Source of the DNA: Selaginella tamariscina | Lineage: Eukaryota > Streptophyta > Lycopodiopsida > Selaginellales > Selaginellaceae | Assembly: GCA_003024785.1 (NCBI GenBank) | Contig: PUQB01000137.1 | Span: forward strand, 1 to 64,000 | Length of the DNA stretch: 64,000 nucleotides | Direction of reading: 5' to 3' | In this document: positions 44,801 to 56,289 of the stretch, in pieces | How positions within the stretch are numbered: the first letter of the stretch is position 1 | Layout: each line of letters begins with the position of its first letter | Notes under the pieces: generated by a model | What the model was told of the DNA's origin: nothing | Seen by the model: the letters and a program-made list of their open reading frames with translations, nothing else | Databases searched by the model: none | Translations under genes and position numbers: made by a program

Positions 44801-45895
44801 TTTTGGATCTAATCCGAGAAAATCTCCCTCAAGACGAGTTTGCTCGTGATGTCCTTGCACATGTTCGACGAGTTCAGCCATTGTCTTCAGGGTCACAACT
44901 ACGAGATTATGCTGCTTTCCATCTTCATAATGGGTTGCTGTACCACCACATCCAAATCTATGTTCCGGACGGAGAACTGAGGTTGCGAGCTGTCCAACAC
45001 TGCCATGACAACACAGCAGGACATTTTGGCATTCGAAAGACGATCGAGCTGGTACAAGGTGTTCTGGTGGCCTCGGCTTCGCATGTTATGTTGAGAAGAT
45101 TTGTGCGATCTTGTGACACGTGCCAGCGTACAAAGCTTCCTCGTCATCGACCGGTTGGACTACTACAGCCTCTTCCTATTGCTCAGCGGCCATGGTCTCC
45201 ATCACCATGGATTTCCTCATGATTTACCGCCTTCTAGAGGGTTTGATGCTGTCCTAGTCATTGTTGATCGGTTCTCTAAGATGGCGCACTTTGTTCCTTG
45301 CAACAAACATGTTCGGGTCCTGATGCTGCAGATTGGTGTACCGGGAGGTGTTCCGTCTTCATGGTCTTCCTGATGAACTTGTCACTAATCGAGGTCCCCA
45401 GTTCACTTCAACATTCTGGTGGAGATTCCTAGATCAGCTAAATATCACTGGGAAGTTGTCTATTGCACATCATCCTGAAATAGATGGCCAAACGGAAGTA
45501 GACAGCATCCTGAAACAGATGGCCAAACGTTTCAGGATGATGGCCAAACGGAAGTAGACAGCATCCTGAAACAGATGGCCAAACGGAGCGCACAATTCAG
45601 ACTTTGGAACAATATCTCCGATGTTTCATTTCTCATATGCAAGATGATTGGGTTGATTTCCTTCCTACTGCCGAGTTCGCGTACAACAACATGGCATACT
45701 CATCCATAAGTACACAATTCAGACTTTGGAACAATATCTCCGATGTTTCATTTCTCATCTGCAAGATGATTAGGTCGATCTCCTTCAACAACACGGCACA
45801 CTCATCCATAAGTGTGTCGCCATTTTTCGCGTTCTCTAGTTACCCAAGTGTGGCTCCTCCGGCATCATTGGCCAACCACACATCCCTGTGATAAG
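41840..45895 (+). pseudogene. Gypsy gag-pol, frameshifted
   Basis: Gag (about 41840-42420) starts MSEHALCEQV-like and shows MPKKFDGTRSKFRGFLNQV, FTAMFSDVD and AEYASKFQLLA. The protease (about 42783-43130) has ALVDSRANTNFID, where DSRA replaces the usual DSGA, then IILGLPWIE. RT (about 43550-44110) has TKIDLRGVYNLIRI, FGLTNAPAVFQHMVNDIF and MYLDDILIF. RNase H (44209-44690) has VEADASDFAIGGVLSQ, YDVYNKELLAIVDAFEEWR and LNRRQARWAQSLSRF. Integrase (about 44980-45890) has [21 protein letters not shown] and HHPEIDGQTE, with internal tandem duplications. The SR in place of SG in the protease and several shifts make it inactive as written. Confidence 0.88.
45471..45820 (+). repeat. Two nested tandem duplications in the integrase region
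   Basis: Copies of a unit of about 62 bp ('gatggccaaacggaagtaga') lie at about 45484-45530 and 45541-45587. Copies of about 125 bp starting 'cacaattcagactttggaac' lie at about 45591-45713 and 45714-45815. The second pair encodes the same integrase stretch ([12 protein letters not shown]) twice. Confidence 0.85.
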
Positions 45896-45963
45896 GGGGA
45901 CTATCAACGCTTGGGCCCATCTCGATGATCAACGCTCTGAGCCCTTTGAACCCGAGACCTTTC

Positions 45964-46271
45964 CGTTAACACACATATGTGTTAGCCAACTTGTCCGTAT
46001 GATCCTAGATGCTGAATTACACCATCAATAGCAAGGCGTATATTTATATGCATGTTCCAGACTAGTTATGAACCACACATTCCAGACCAATTATGGACCA
46101 CACAATCCTCAAGACTTCAGTTAGTTCCAAGTTTCTTAAATCATTCAACACTAGTCTTTGGCCTTGTATTTCATTTTGTATTCATTTCTCTCTTGAATAC
46201 AATCTTCTCCTTTCAGCTGAAAGGTTCCGCTCTTGTTTTAAAGATTTCGCCCTTTGCACAAGGTTGTGATA
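45964..46271 (+). repeat. 3' LTR of the gypsy element (short form)
   Basis: It aligns with the 5' LTR except for the missing 340-bp minisatellite segment, and retains one hybrid copy of the direct repeat at the junction (AGCCAACTTGTCCGTATGATC). Confidence 0.8.
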
Positions 46272-46274
46272 GGT

Positions 46275-46510
46275 TTGGTGAGAATTAGCAATGCATGAGT
46301 TCATAAACTTGTCCCTAATCAAATATCAGGAATTAGCGATGCATGAGTTCATAAACTCATCCTTGATCAAAATCAAACCTAAGACCACTCTGATACTAAA
46401 TGTCATAACCTTTCTCTATTTTCTTAAACCAACAAGGTAAAGGGTCAATTGGTATTTATGAGAGGGCCCTTGTCATGACGACCCATGTCCGCTTGAGTCT
46501 TTTTCTTATA
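46275..46510 (-). repeat. LTR-like fragment with primer-binding-site remnant, minus orientation
   Basis: Read on the minus strand, LTR-like sequence ends 'gaaaggttatgaca' and is followed by 'tttagtatcagagtgg', which resembles a Met-tRNA primer site. A 35-bp block ('gaattagcaatgcatgagtt') is duplicated at about 46281 and 46330. It pairs, in inverted orientation, with 48090-48380. Confidence 0.6.
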
Positions 46511-48090
46511 TATCTCACAATTTTTACCTAGGTGGTCAACCACCAAGTTAGAACTATAACATCTAGTGTAGAACTTTGGGAAGCAACAAAATCTCACACC
46601 TGTTGCTTTAGACACCTTTAACACATGTAGAAATTGCTTGTTTCTTGCTTTGGTGTCTTCCAACCAAAACATGATTATCAATCATTTTAGTCATTTCCCT
46701 GAGTTGTTGTCTCTTCTCTGCAAAATGACATTGCAACTTAAGATGTCATAACTAGCTTCCCTGAGAGATGCCCCTTACACATTGTACACTTGAAACCTTG
46801 TCTCTCAACGAACATCACTTAATAAGACTAGCATCGATGCCCCCACTATAGTAGTTTGTTTGATAGATAAGGATCACCTCTTCTCACCAATGGGATGATG
46901 AATGTCGCCTTGTTGATGTAGTCATCCAGCTTTAGCTTCCAGACACCATCACCTAATATTTTCCAACCTACTCCAAAGCCTGGCATGCAATTGCTTGGGG
47001 ACGACGATGTAGATGCCATGTTGCTGCTGCTCCAAACATGCACACACTACAATCCCAAGCTGCCATAGCACCACCCAGCCCTAGGCAGCAACCCCTTTCC
47101 TCCCCAAGAATGAATCATGCTCGCTCAAAGCTCGTATAAGAGTTTTTTTTTTTACACTGTCAAATCAATTCACGGTAACATAGTGTTTGACCGTGTTTTA
47201 GAGCATTGACTAGGCCACTGTACATGGTCCGTGTTAACACGACTCCTAACCATGTTTGCAAGACCATGGCAACACGCCGTGGTTCACAACTTGTTTTGGA
47301 GCTATGCAACGATGAGCAAAAGAATTAACATAAATTTAGATTAAAACAATATCTAAAATAGATTGGATGACTTAGTTGTGTTTGAAGTCTAACATATCAT
47401 TATTGACAAAATAAAACTTCAAAGGCATGTTACATCAATTAGAAAAGCAAGAAACAATAAAATAAAGAGTTGTTGGTTTCCTTTCAAACAACTATGTGCA
47501 CACATTGGTTACAAGTATAATGATTTAAGTGATGTATACAAGATCTTTTATGATTACAAATGGAGACAAATGGACTTATATAAGTGGTTATCATAAACTC
47601 TTGAAAGCTTTGAGATTCAATGAGATATACAACAATTTAGATAAGGATTGTCACCACTTAAATAGATGTTGCTACATGATGACAATCTAAATAGTTTGTG
47701 ATGCTATTTCTTTAAGTGGGAGTTTAAGTATTTAATTACAGTAATAAGATTAAACTCACATTTGAAAATAAAGCAATCTTGAAAGAACGGTCGACCTTTG
47801 CAAGTGCAAAAGATTTGAGTTAAAACTAAGTTATTTTGTATGAGAGGGATATTTTGGACATGTAAATAATGATGACACAGTCAAATGTTATGTTTAAAGG
47901 ATTGTTCTTCTTCAAGAAGACTACAACACATATTCAATAATTTAAAACTATATATGAATTTTGACATGTATAATGTAAGTATAATAAATATGTAAGTTAC
48001 CTTAATAAATATACGTAATTAACATATATATAGAGGTTAATTGTCATAATTTTAACTTGGTGAGTTGATCACTTGATTAAAAATTATAAA
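46510..48090. other. AT-rich DNA between two inverted LTR-like fragments
   Basis: There is no recognisable gene. A minus-strand ORF at 46846-47043 has no recognisable motif, and a short block at about 47040-47110 is proline- and serine-codon rich without homology that I can name. Confidence 0.45.
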
Positions 48091-48380
48091 ATATATAGGA
48101 AGAGGATCCAAATGGACCTAGGTCATCATAATCGAGGGCCCTCTTATAAACATTAATTGACCGTTGGGTTAACAGGAAAGAAAAGGTTATAACATTTAGT
48201 ATTAGAGTAATCCCGAGTTTGATTTTCATCGAGGGGTGAACTTATAAATAAAGCTTAGGCTACTAAGATTAGATTGATTGACCCCTTTCATCGAGGGGTG
48301 AACTTATAAATAAAGCTTAGGCTACTAAGATTAGATTGATTAACCCCTTGGGTTGGGTTAAGGGGAGAGGAAAAAGTTAT
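48090..48380 (+). repeat. LTR-like fragment, plus orientation, with 60-bp tandem duplication
   Basis: It holds 'cgagggccctcttataaaca' and 'ggttataacatttagtatta', the inverted counterpart of 46388-46500. The block 'catcgaggggtgaacttata' plus about 40 bases occurs twice in tandem (about 48228 and 48289). Confidence 0.65.
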
Positions 48381-48444
48381 GACATTAATCCTATAATAAA
48401 GATAATTTATTAGATAGTCCAAATATAATTAAGAATATGTATAT

Positions 48445-48775
48445 TTTTTTTATATTGACTTCAATATAAAGGTTATCTTCAATTTTCTCGTCTTCTTTGT
48501 GTTTTTATTGTATGTTGTTTTGGTTCCTTACATATATACGTTAATTACTTACACTTATTAATGTATTTATTGTAAATACTTTACACATTTTATTATTTAT
48601 TTAATTAATATTGACTTGAATATAAAGGTTATCCTCAATTTCCTCGTCTTTTTTGTTTTTATTATATGTTGTTTCAGGTTCCTTACATATATATGTTATT
48701 TACTTACACTTATTAATGTATTTACTGTAATTACTTTACACATTTTATTAATTATATAATTAAGATTATTTAAAT
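48445..48775. repeat. Tandem duplication of about 160 bp, AT-rich
   Basis: Two copies start 'atattgactt(c/g)aatata' and run through 'aaggttatc(t/c)tcaatt', 'tcctcgtctt'-like and 'cacttattaatgtattta' blocks, at about 48451-48606 and 48608-48770. They are similar over their full length with small indels. Confidence 0.75.
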
Positions 48776-48779
48776 TAAA

Positions 48780-50550
48780 AATATGTATTTTTAATTATAA
48801 AGAACATTATAATTAACACAGGAATATGCTTGTAGTTTATATTAATATTTATTAAACATTATTTAATATTTTATTAAAAATGTTAAATTAATAAATAATA
48901 TTATCTGCTAAAATTAATTTGACAACAATATTATCTAAAACTTTTATAGTTAATGATCACCAAATAATATATATACAGTTATATAAAACCTGCAGATGAT
49001 GTCACTGAGTATTATTAACATGAAATGCATGAATAGAATTGACCTTTGTAAGCCTTTGCAAGTCACTCAATGTACTTTAATGGAGCATAGTATATAACGT
49101 TAAACCTCTTGACAAATGAAAAGCAATATGTAATAATAATATAAATAATATATATATAATAATATGTACGGATGTCTTTACTTCCTCTCTGACCTTTAAA
49201 GTGGGGTTAATAATCAAATTGTTATTTTATGTACACGCTATAGTTACTTTTAATTAAATATAGTTTATTATGGTATTCATGAATATGATAGCTTAACTTT
49301 CTGTTTAAAATTGGATATATTATCGCATAGTTTACAGTCCTAAATCATATATTTATGCATATTTTATTCATATATTCATGCTTTATGAAGACCTATTAAC
49401 AAAATTAACTTAAGTCGTGATCTAAGTCATTAAAAAAAAATCATAATGTTATATATATAAAAATTTAAATTAATTTATAAAGATTTTTAATTATACAGTT
49501 TTCAAAAAATAATACAAGCGCGTTGTTGTACTGTTCCCACTGTGCATCAACTCTATCTACTCAATTCGTACACGCACGCGACATGCAGACACGCACAACT
49601 TTATATTCACTTCACACACGGAAATTTAACCAGCTACTCCAATTCGTAAACATAATCCAAACTTATCCATTCGGCCATTGACCGAATTATACTTGGAATA
49701 TCCAGCTTGGCCTGAGAAAAACCATATGTGTATATCTTGCACAGTGCTCGTGTGTGTACGCGTGTCCTTGAATTAGCTAGAAGGAACGTGCGTGCATGCA
49801 TGGGTGCGTGTGTGTCAGCAAACACACATTTAAGTATAGTTGAATTATTAAAGAATTTACTGTGTGTGTGTACTTGAAAAAGTATAGTTGTGTGAGTTTC
49901 CACACATGATAAATTTGGGATCAATTTTATTTAAGATTTATTATTATTATTATTGAAATTATAAAAATTTTTTTATTATTACTATTGAAATTACAAGAGA
50001 AAATGTGTGCGTGTGGTAATATTATAAATATACAAAAGATTGGTTAGTAAGTACACATGAGGTGTGTAAAATCCCTTTTAAATCTAATCCATCGTTTCAG
50101 TGGAGACAATAATCTGATTGGATTGCAACAACTGTCAGTCAGCGTTGAATATTGTATTTTTGTCTAGTGTTAGGGTCAAAGATGACCTCCAGGTAGAACC
50201 GGGAACAATAGTACTTGTTTGTTTGAAATTGTGTCAGGGTTGTATAATGATGATTTAATTAAATATATTTTCTTTTACATATTTAGCACCAAGTGTTGCT
50301 ATGTCCGATTACATATTGCTCTCAAACATATTTTTCAAACTGTCATGTAATATAATATACATCATGTACTCCACAACCGATGTGATGTAACTGATTAGTG
50401 TAGTTTTATACAGAACCCGAGGGTGTAGAAAGATGAGAACAGAGTTGAACCGGACACAGATATTCATCTCTCACTGGAAAAATTCATAGATTGGCACATA
50501 GCCAATGTCAGCTGCAAACTAAAGAACATATTTGGAAACAATATAGACCA
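48780..50550. other. AT-rich intergenic region
   Basis: No gene is recognised. There are short TG/CA and TTA runs (about 49740-49900 and 49930-49990). Confidence 0.5.
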
Positions 50551-50553
50551 AAA

Positions 50554-50871
50554 TTAACACACCAACAATTGCACTGAGGTAGTGCAAGCTTTATTTATCT
50601 GTGGATAAATACGCACAGCAATCTTAAAACGGTAGCAGGGACCAGCACAGTTGCACTTCCGGTTGTGGCAGACACCATGGGCGCATTTGGCACAGCTACC
50701 CTTCGAAAGAAAGTGACACTGCTTGCAGTAGTGATCGCAGCGACGATCACCACCCTTGAGACACACCAAGCTATGCTCCACGCACTTCTCCTTGGCCTCG
50801 GCCATGTTCAGCAGGCTTCCGCTAATGACCAGAAAACAGAACAGTACAAAGAGCAGTGAAACCTTAGCCAT
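50554..50871 (-). CDS. Small secreted cysteine-rich (defensin-like) peptide precursor
   Basis: It has 105 codons from the ATG at 50869-50871. I chose this start because it opens a signal peptide (MAKVSLLFVLFCFLVISGSL) and lies about 60 bases after a TATA box; the in-frame ATG at 50955 lies upstream of that box. After the signal come about 13 cysteines. The spacing includes CDHYC (C-x3-C), GVC and CNC (C-x-C), which is the pattern of cysteine-stabilised alpha-beta peptides such as plant defensins, with extra cysteines that could form additional disulfides. It then runs on to a 25-residue tail with two more cysteines. It is a single exon, unlike many plant defensin genes with an intron. The GASA/snakin pattern does not fit. 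The exact family is uncertain. The role is probably apoplastic, in defence or signalling. Confidence 0.75.
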   Translation of the reverse strand: MAKVSLLFVLFCFLVISGSLLNMAEAKEKCVEHSLVCLKGGDRRCDHYCKQCHFLSKGSCAKCAHGVCHNRKCNCAGPCYRFKIAVRIYPQINKACTTSVQLLVC

Positions 50872-50930
50872 TGTGTGTATTGTTGAGAGAAACAAGCTTC
50901 TGATCTTCTTTATAACACGGGGAAGCCATT

Positions 50931-50938
50931 TATTTATA
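50931..50938 (-). promoter_or_regulatory. TATA box of the cysteine-rich peptide gene
   Basis: TATAAATA on the minus strand lies about 60 bases upstream of the chosen ATG, leaving room for a 5' leader of about 30 bases. Confidence 0.6.
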
Positions 50939-50959
50939 CTCCTGTTGCAGGGCATGGCT

Positions 50960-52180
50960 TACCATGTTATGCCATCTGTGCTGTCTAGATAGACACGTTG
51001 CGTGCCACCGACACTGCACTTTTTCCATCTTTACTTGCATCTTTTAAATTATGTATCAATAGTGGGAAATATATATTATAATGGACTTTCGAAATCCACC
51101 TTTCAATGTGGTAAAGATTTTAGAACGAGTCTCTAAACCTTGTTAACTTTAACTTTGTCGGTACATTCACACGAGCCATGTGAAGGATATCCCCTCCAGG
51201 ATATCTGATATATTCCCCGTGTGTGTGCGTGTGTGTCCGCGTGTGCGTTTGTGATAACTATATACAAGTGTGTGTGACACTTGCCTTTGACATGCAAATG
51301 ATTTTCATAATGGTGTGTGTCTGAAAAGATCGATGCAAGTGGAAGATTATTTTTAGTTATACCCCTAAAACAAATTTATGTTTATATAGCGACTGTAGGA
51401 GTCAACTGTTAATATCGGATATAATATTAGATAACACCTGTTGGCCAGGCTTAACCAAGGACCCATCCTGCATGTAGACTCACGTTGAAGACTTAGATAT
51501 GTATTATTAATTACAGTTAAAACGAGAATTTAAATAAGTAAATATTTTTTATATATTAATATAAAAATAATAAAAATTTTAATAAATTATGAAGCTTAAG
51601 TCAAGTTCATTCTTAACGAACAATAATATTATACTTTAAATGAATCTCCAGGTCTATCTTGACATTAATAATAATATATTAATTTAATTTAAAATAGAAG
51701 ATAAAATCTCTTTTGACATTTAAAAGTACATATATAAAAATAACTATAAAATTAAACTATACTATTATTTTTTCTTATGCATCACATCCTCGTAACAATG
51801 GCATCCACCATAAATCAATAATAAAAAAGATTTATGGTTAAATTTAAGTTTTTTTTCTACAACAGTGCACCACACACACACACAACAAGAATGTACCTGT
51901 ATACCATGTTTATATGTAATCTAACGACTTATTTTCAGGCTTGGTGAGATACGAACAGAGAAAGGGATGAATGGGTGGTTATTTGAATTTTCTTGTTTTA
52001 AAGGACATTTTATGTCGATTATATATAGATTTTTCAATACTATATTTATTTATATGTCATCATTAGTCTATGTATATACGAGGCTTAAATACAAGACTAT
52101 GTATAAAATTATTACATTCTTGCATAGAAAAATTTTGAATTAATAATTAGGGTTCTTGGTGAGGGTTTAGGGTTCTTGAA
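50960..52180. other. Intergenic region between peptide gene and oligopeptidase gene
   Basis: AT-rich with a TG run near 51220-51280. No gene is visible. Confidence 0.5.
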
Positions 52181-52182
52181 AA

Positions 52183-52523
52183 ATGCGCCGCTGTGCGGCG
52201 TTCTGTGTGCGACTGCGGAGGTATTCTACGGCGCATTCAAGTCCTGAAGCATTAGCAGGTGCAGCATTATTACAAAAAATTGCAAATGCCGAGGAGATGA
52301 GCAAAAATGCAGGTAATACACGGACACGCACATGTATACATTGTGTGTGTGAAACAAACTTTTGTTTTGAAAAATCTGGAGAGAATATACTATGAAATAC
52401 AAATTTTAAGTACGTGCTATATATGTGTATGTTCATGTGTTTGTATGTCTGTATATGTGAAATCGAGCAATAATGCAGCCACTAACAACACACACACACA
52501 CGCAACAGTAGATCTGTATATAT

Positions 52524-52557
<34 letters not shown>

Positions 52558-55500
52558 GTGTGTGTGTGGTGTGTGTGTGTGTGTGTATGTATAGTTTAAA
52601 TAACACATAAGAGATACTTACAATGTGTGGACCGTATACTATGTACAGTTCATATTGTATTTAACATATACTGTGTGTTACGCAAGTAAATGTTCATACG
52701 TATGATACAGGAATAAATGTTCAAATGTATGATACAGGAAATATGATCCTCCTCCAGAGGCACCAAGACGGCCCTTCATCAGAACACATCATGGGGTGAC
52801 CTGGGATGATCCATACCACTGGATGCGTGATTCCAAGGACCCGGATGTCCGATGGTGTCTCCACGCCGAGAATCGATATGCAGAGTCATTCATGTCTGAG
52901 ACGAAGGCTCTCCAGAAGGAACTCCCCTTGACATGGCTACCAGGATAGGAAGGAGCAATCTACCCTCCTGAGCGCTGGGGAGACTGGTAAGTATGTACAT
53001 GAAATATCACACCAAAAAGTATATAATTTTGTACGACACACTTATACAAAATATATCGATATATACATATATCATTGAAACATACTTAGATACACACATC
53101 AGACCGCATAGTAGCGCTGCATTCATCTTGCATAAACATATTTTGATGGATGCATTAATTGAATGGAAAAGAGTGTGTGTGTGTGTTTGGTAGCGTATAT
53201 ATTCATTTATTCCAAAGATATCAATGAAAGTGTAGGTTGTATGCTGTGCATGTTCCTCAGGGAAAGGAATTTCCAGTTTATACAAGAAGAAAAGCCTTAC
53301 TCAAGGGGCAGAAAGTTGGAAAATGGAAAGCTTTCTGTAGAGATGTTCTTGGGTGGGAGTTCAACAAGAAGAATGATGAAGTTCTCATCGATCTCAACGC
53401 CATTGCTGAGGAACATGGTAAAAATTTGTGTGTATTATGTATATGTCTTTAGGTACATATATGTATTAGTAACACATTTTAGTTAAACTTAAGCGTTTCT
53501 TTTACCAAACTTATAATAGCAGGCTATGCAAACCTGGGAGTGTTCAAGTTATCTAAAGACCACAAGATGCTGGCATATACAGTTGACTTGACGGCCAAGA
53601 AGTATATACTCTTTTTCATCAAGGATCTGGAAACTGGGAATATTTACAGGAATGATGTCATTGATGGTGTGGTGAGCGTTGAATGGTCAGGTTTGGGCAA
53701 TCCGTTTATTACACTTCTACGAATGACTCCAGACGTCCTTTACAGGTTATTCATAGGTGCATGTGTATATAGACCTCTAAATATCACCTCGCACACACAC
53801 ACGAACATGTTCACTGACGCCTTTAAGTCTGATATTACAGTGTTTCTTTACATAACCTTGGAAGCAAAGGAGAAGACATTCTGATTATAAAGACGACGAT
53901 GCAAGGAACTTTGTTGACGTTACAAGAACAAAAGATTGGCGTTATATTCTGGTCAATGTGAACTCAAAAACTTCTTCTGAGGTAGCGTTGTATGTGTAGT
54001 TTATGTATACTTTCTATATACATTTTATTTTTTGCCATTATATTACAGTTATAGTATGCTTTTACTACATTACTGCTACGTTACCTGTTGTATTATAAAA
54101 ATACTCATATAGCATCAGCTAGTTCGTGTTCTTCAAGGCTGATATTATCTTACTATTTTTGCAGGTTTTCTTATAGAAACAAAGATTTCAGAAAGAAGTA
54201 TACGAAGAATTCAAGCTAGATCCGATGGTATACAATATTTTGTGGAGCACCGTCAAGGGTATTTGTATATCCTTACGAATCGAGCTGATAATGGTAAACC
54301 AACATCAACAGGTAACTATCGCCTGGTTCGATGTCATGTTGATAATCTACATTCCATAACTTGGGAGGTAAGCGATTCCATGCGTGCGTGTGTGCATTTT
54401 TAGTGAAGAATTCTCGCAGGAAATTATTGCAACAGATAGTGAGTGTTGGATTGAGGACATAGATATCTTTGAGAAGCACTTGATTGTGTACAGACGACGA
54501 AATGGCCTCCCAGTTGTGCAAGTAGTTAATCTGGAGGTAACTCCATATTTTTATGTATGTAGGTGTATATGTAACACTATATGTATATAATGTCATATGT
54601 ATGTGCACACTCACATGTGTATATATACGTATACATATATACGTTATATACTCCCAGAGCTAACGTTTCATGCACAGGACAATCATATATGGACTGTGAA
54701 TCTTCCAGGGCACGCTGCAGTTCTTACGCCCGGTGCCAACAGTGATTTCCACTCGTCAACTTTGCGACTGTCAGTCTCGTCACCAGTGGTTGGCTAAATG
54801 ATACTTACAACACACACACACCACACACCACACATCACACATCACATAATACATGTTTAGCAGAGAAACATATATCTGGATATATTGCTACGTTATATAC
54901 GCTATATTTATGCAGATGCCTGAAGCAACATACGACTTGGATTTGAACACAAGAGAAGTTAAGCTTTTGCAGCAAGTTGAGGTCCCTGGAACAGATGCAT
55001 ACATAATGGAGCATCGAACAGTCACATCCCATGACAACGTGAGTGTCCCTCTAACGATTGTCTACTCCAGACACCTTGAAAAGCAAGGAGCCAATCCTGC
55101 ATTGGTACTTGGTTACGGTGCGTATGGTGAACTGCTTGACTTGAGCTTCTCTGGCAATAGGCTAAGCCTTCTAGATCGTGGTTGGCTACTTGCAATCGCC
55201 CATGTGAGGTATCCTATGCGTATGTATGCATGTAGATCAACCACGGCAACAAGGAACTGAGCACGTTAGGTGGATAATAGTACATACAAACAAGGCACCT
55301 ACCATGGGCATGCATATGTTATAAGCTCGTTTTGGTCTGGTTGAACGTGTGTTTGTGTGTGTTGCTGTGTGCGCGTGTGCTTGTTCGTGCGTGTGCGTGC
55401 ATGTGTGTGTATGTGATAACATGCAAATACAGGGGTGGGGGAACATTTGGAAAGGCATGGCATGCTAATGGAAAGCTGTTGAACAAGAAGAATTCGTTTA

Positions 55501-56282
55501 AAGACTTCTTAGCAGCCGTTAATTATCTCATTGAAAATAAGTATGCATCTAGCAGTAAGATTGCTGCTTGGGGAGAGAGTGCTGGTGGCCTTTTAGTCGG
55601 AGCATCAGTGAACATGGAGCCACAGCTCTTCACAGCAGTCATTTTGAAGGTAATTAAGTAGAACTTTTAGTAAAGTGAATTATTATATGTCATATATGTA
55701 TATGTATATATATACAACGGTTACACAGCATACAAATACGTAAGTTTGCTATAATGATTGCTTAATGGTTTGTTACAGGTTCCGTTTGTCGACATTCTCA
55801 ACACTATGATGGATGCTTCTCTGAGTTTAACCGAACATGAGTACGACGAATGGGGGGATCCATCTGATAAGCGTTTTTTCGATTATATTCGAGAATATTC
55901 TCCATATGATAATATTAAACCTGACACTTCTTACCCTGCGATGTTGGTGGCTGCTTCTTTCTTAGATACGCGGTATGTTTGTTGAATTATTGTTATTCTC
56001 AACCTGCACACACGCACGCACATAGAGAGGGGGAAGGGATGATGTGGGTGTGCATGTGTGTGTGTGTTCATCTAATGGTGTTGATCCGGTTTTTACAGTG
56101 TTGGTTACTGGGAGGCTGCAAAATGGGTTGCTGCTCTGCGTCATGCTAATCCAAACAGTAGTAAACCATTGCTGTTGAGGACCAACATGTATGGAGGACA
56201 CTTTGGAGATGGTGGTCGCTACTCTCACCTCAGGGAGATTGCATACGACTATGCGTTTCTTATACACGCAATGGACAAGTAA
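52183..56282 (+). CDS. Prolyl oligopeptidase (S9A, oligopeptidase B-like) family protein
   Basis: The order of motifs matches the plant oligopeptidase B-like family. Exons: 52183-52312, 52738-52986, 53236-53417, 53523-53745, 53841-53981, 54165-54367, 54420-54536, 54678-54788, 54916-55208, 55433-55649, 55779-55972 and 56099-56282. The start MRRCAAFCVRLRRYSTAHSS is arginine-rich and could be an organelle-targeting peptide. The beta-propeller part begins HHGVTWDDPYHWMRD. The hydrolase domain has LVLGYGAYGE, then nucleophile GESAGG (exon 10), acid DTRVGYWE (exon 11/12) and histidine GGHFGDGGR (exon 12), so the triad is complete. Damage: in-frame TAG at 52946-52948 in exon 2, a shift near 53881, a lost T near 54168, and the exon 1/2 phase is off by one. 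The stop at 56280-56282 overlaps a good splice donor, so one more small exon is possible. Confidence 0.85.
52480..52590. repeat. CA-TA-TG compound microsatellite in oligopeptidase intron 1
   Basis: A CA run (about 52486), two TA runs and a TG run (about 52558-52588) follow each other, so the flanks are complementary and can form a cruciform. Confidence 0.85.
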
Positions 56283-56289
56283 GTATTGC

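Larger units (their letters stand above)
41073..46271 (+). mobile_element. Ty3/gypsy (chromovirus-like) element with unequal LTRs
   Basis: The 5' LTR is about 41073-41734 and the 3' LTR about 45964-46271. They share TTAACACA...TAGCCAACTTGTCCGTATG at their starts and 'cacaaggt-gtga' at their ends. A purine tract 'aaggggga' lies near 45890, 5' of the 3' LTR. Similarity between the flanks begins slightly before position 41073, so the left border is approximate. The internal region codes for gag-pol. I found no clear target duplication and no tRNA-Met-type primer site. Confidence 0.85.

Noticed and set aside
50554..50871. GASA/snakin identity for the cysteine-rich peptide
   Set aside because: The GASA cysteine order, with its adjacent CC pair and the final C-x-C-Y pattern, is not present.
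50554..50955. Longer start (50955) for the cysteine-rich peptide
   Set aside because: The upstream 28 codons precede the TATA box and hide the signal peptide, so the ATG at 50871 is preferred.
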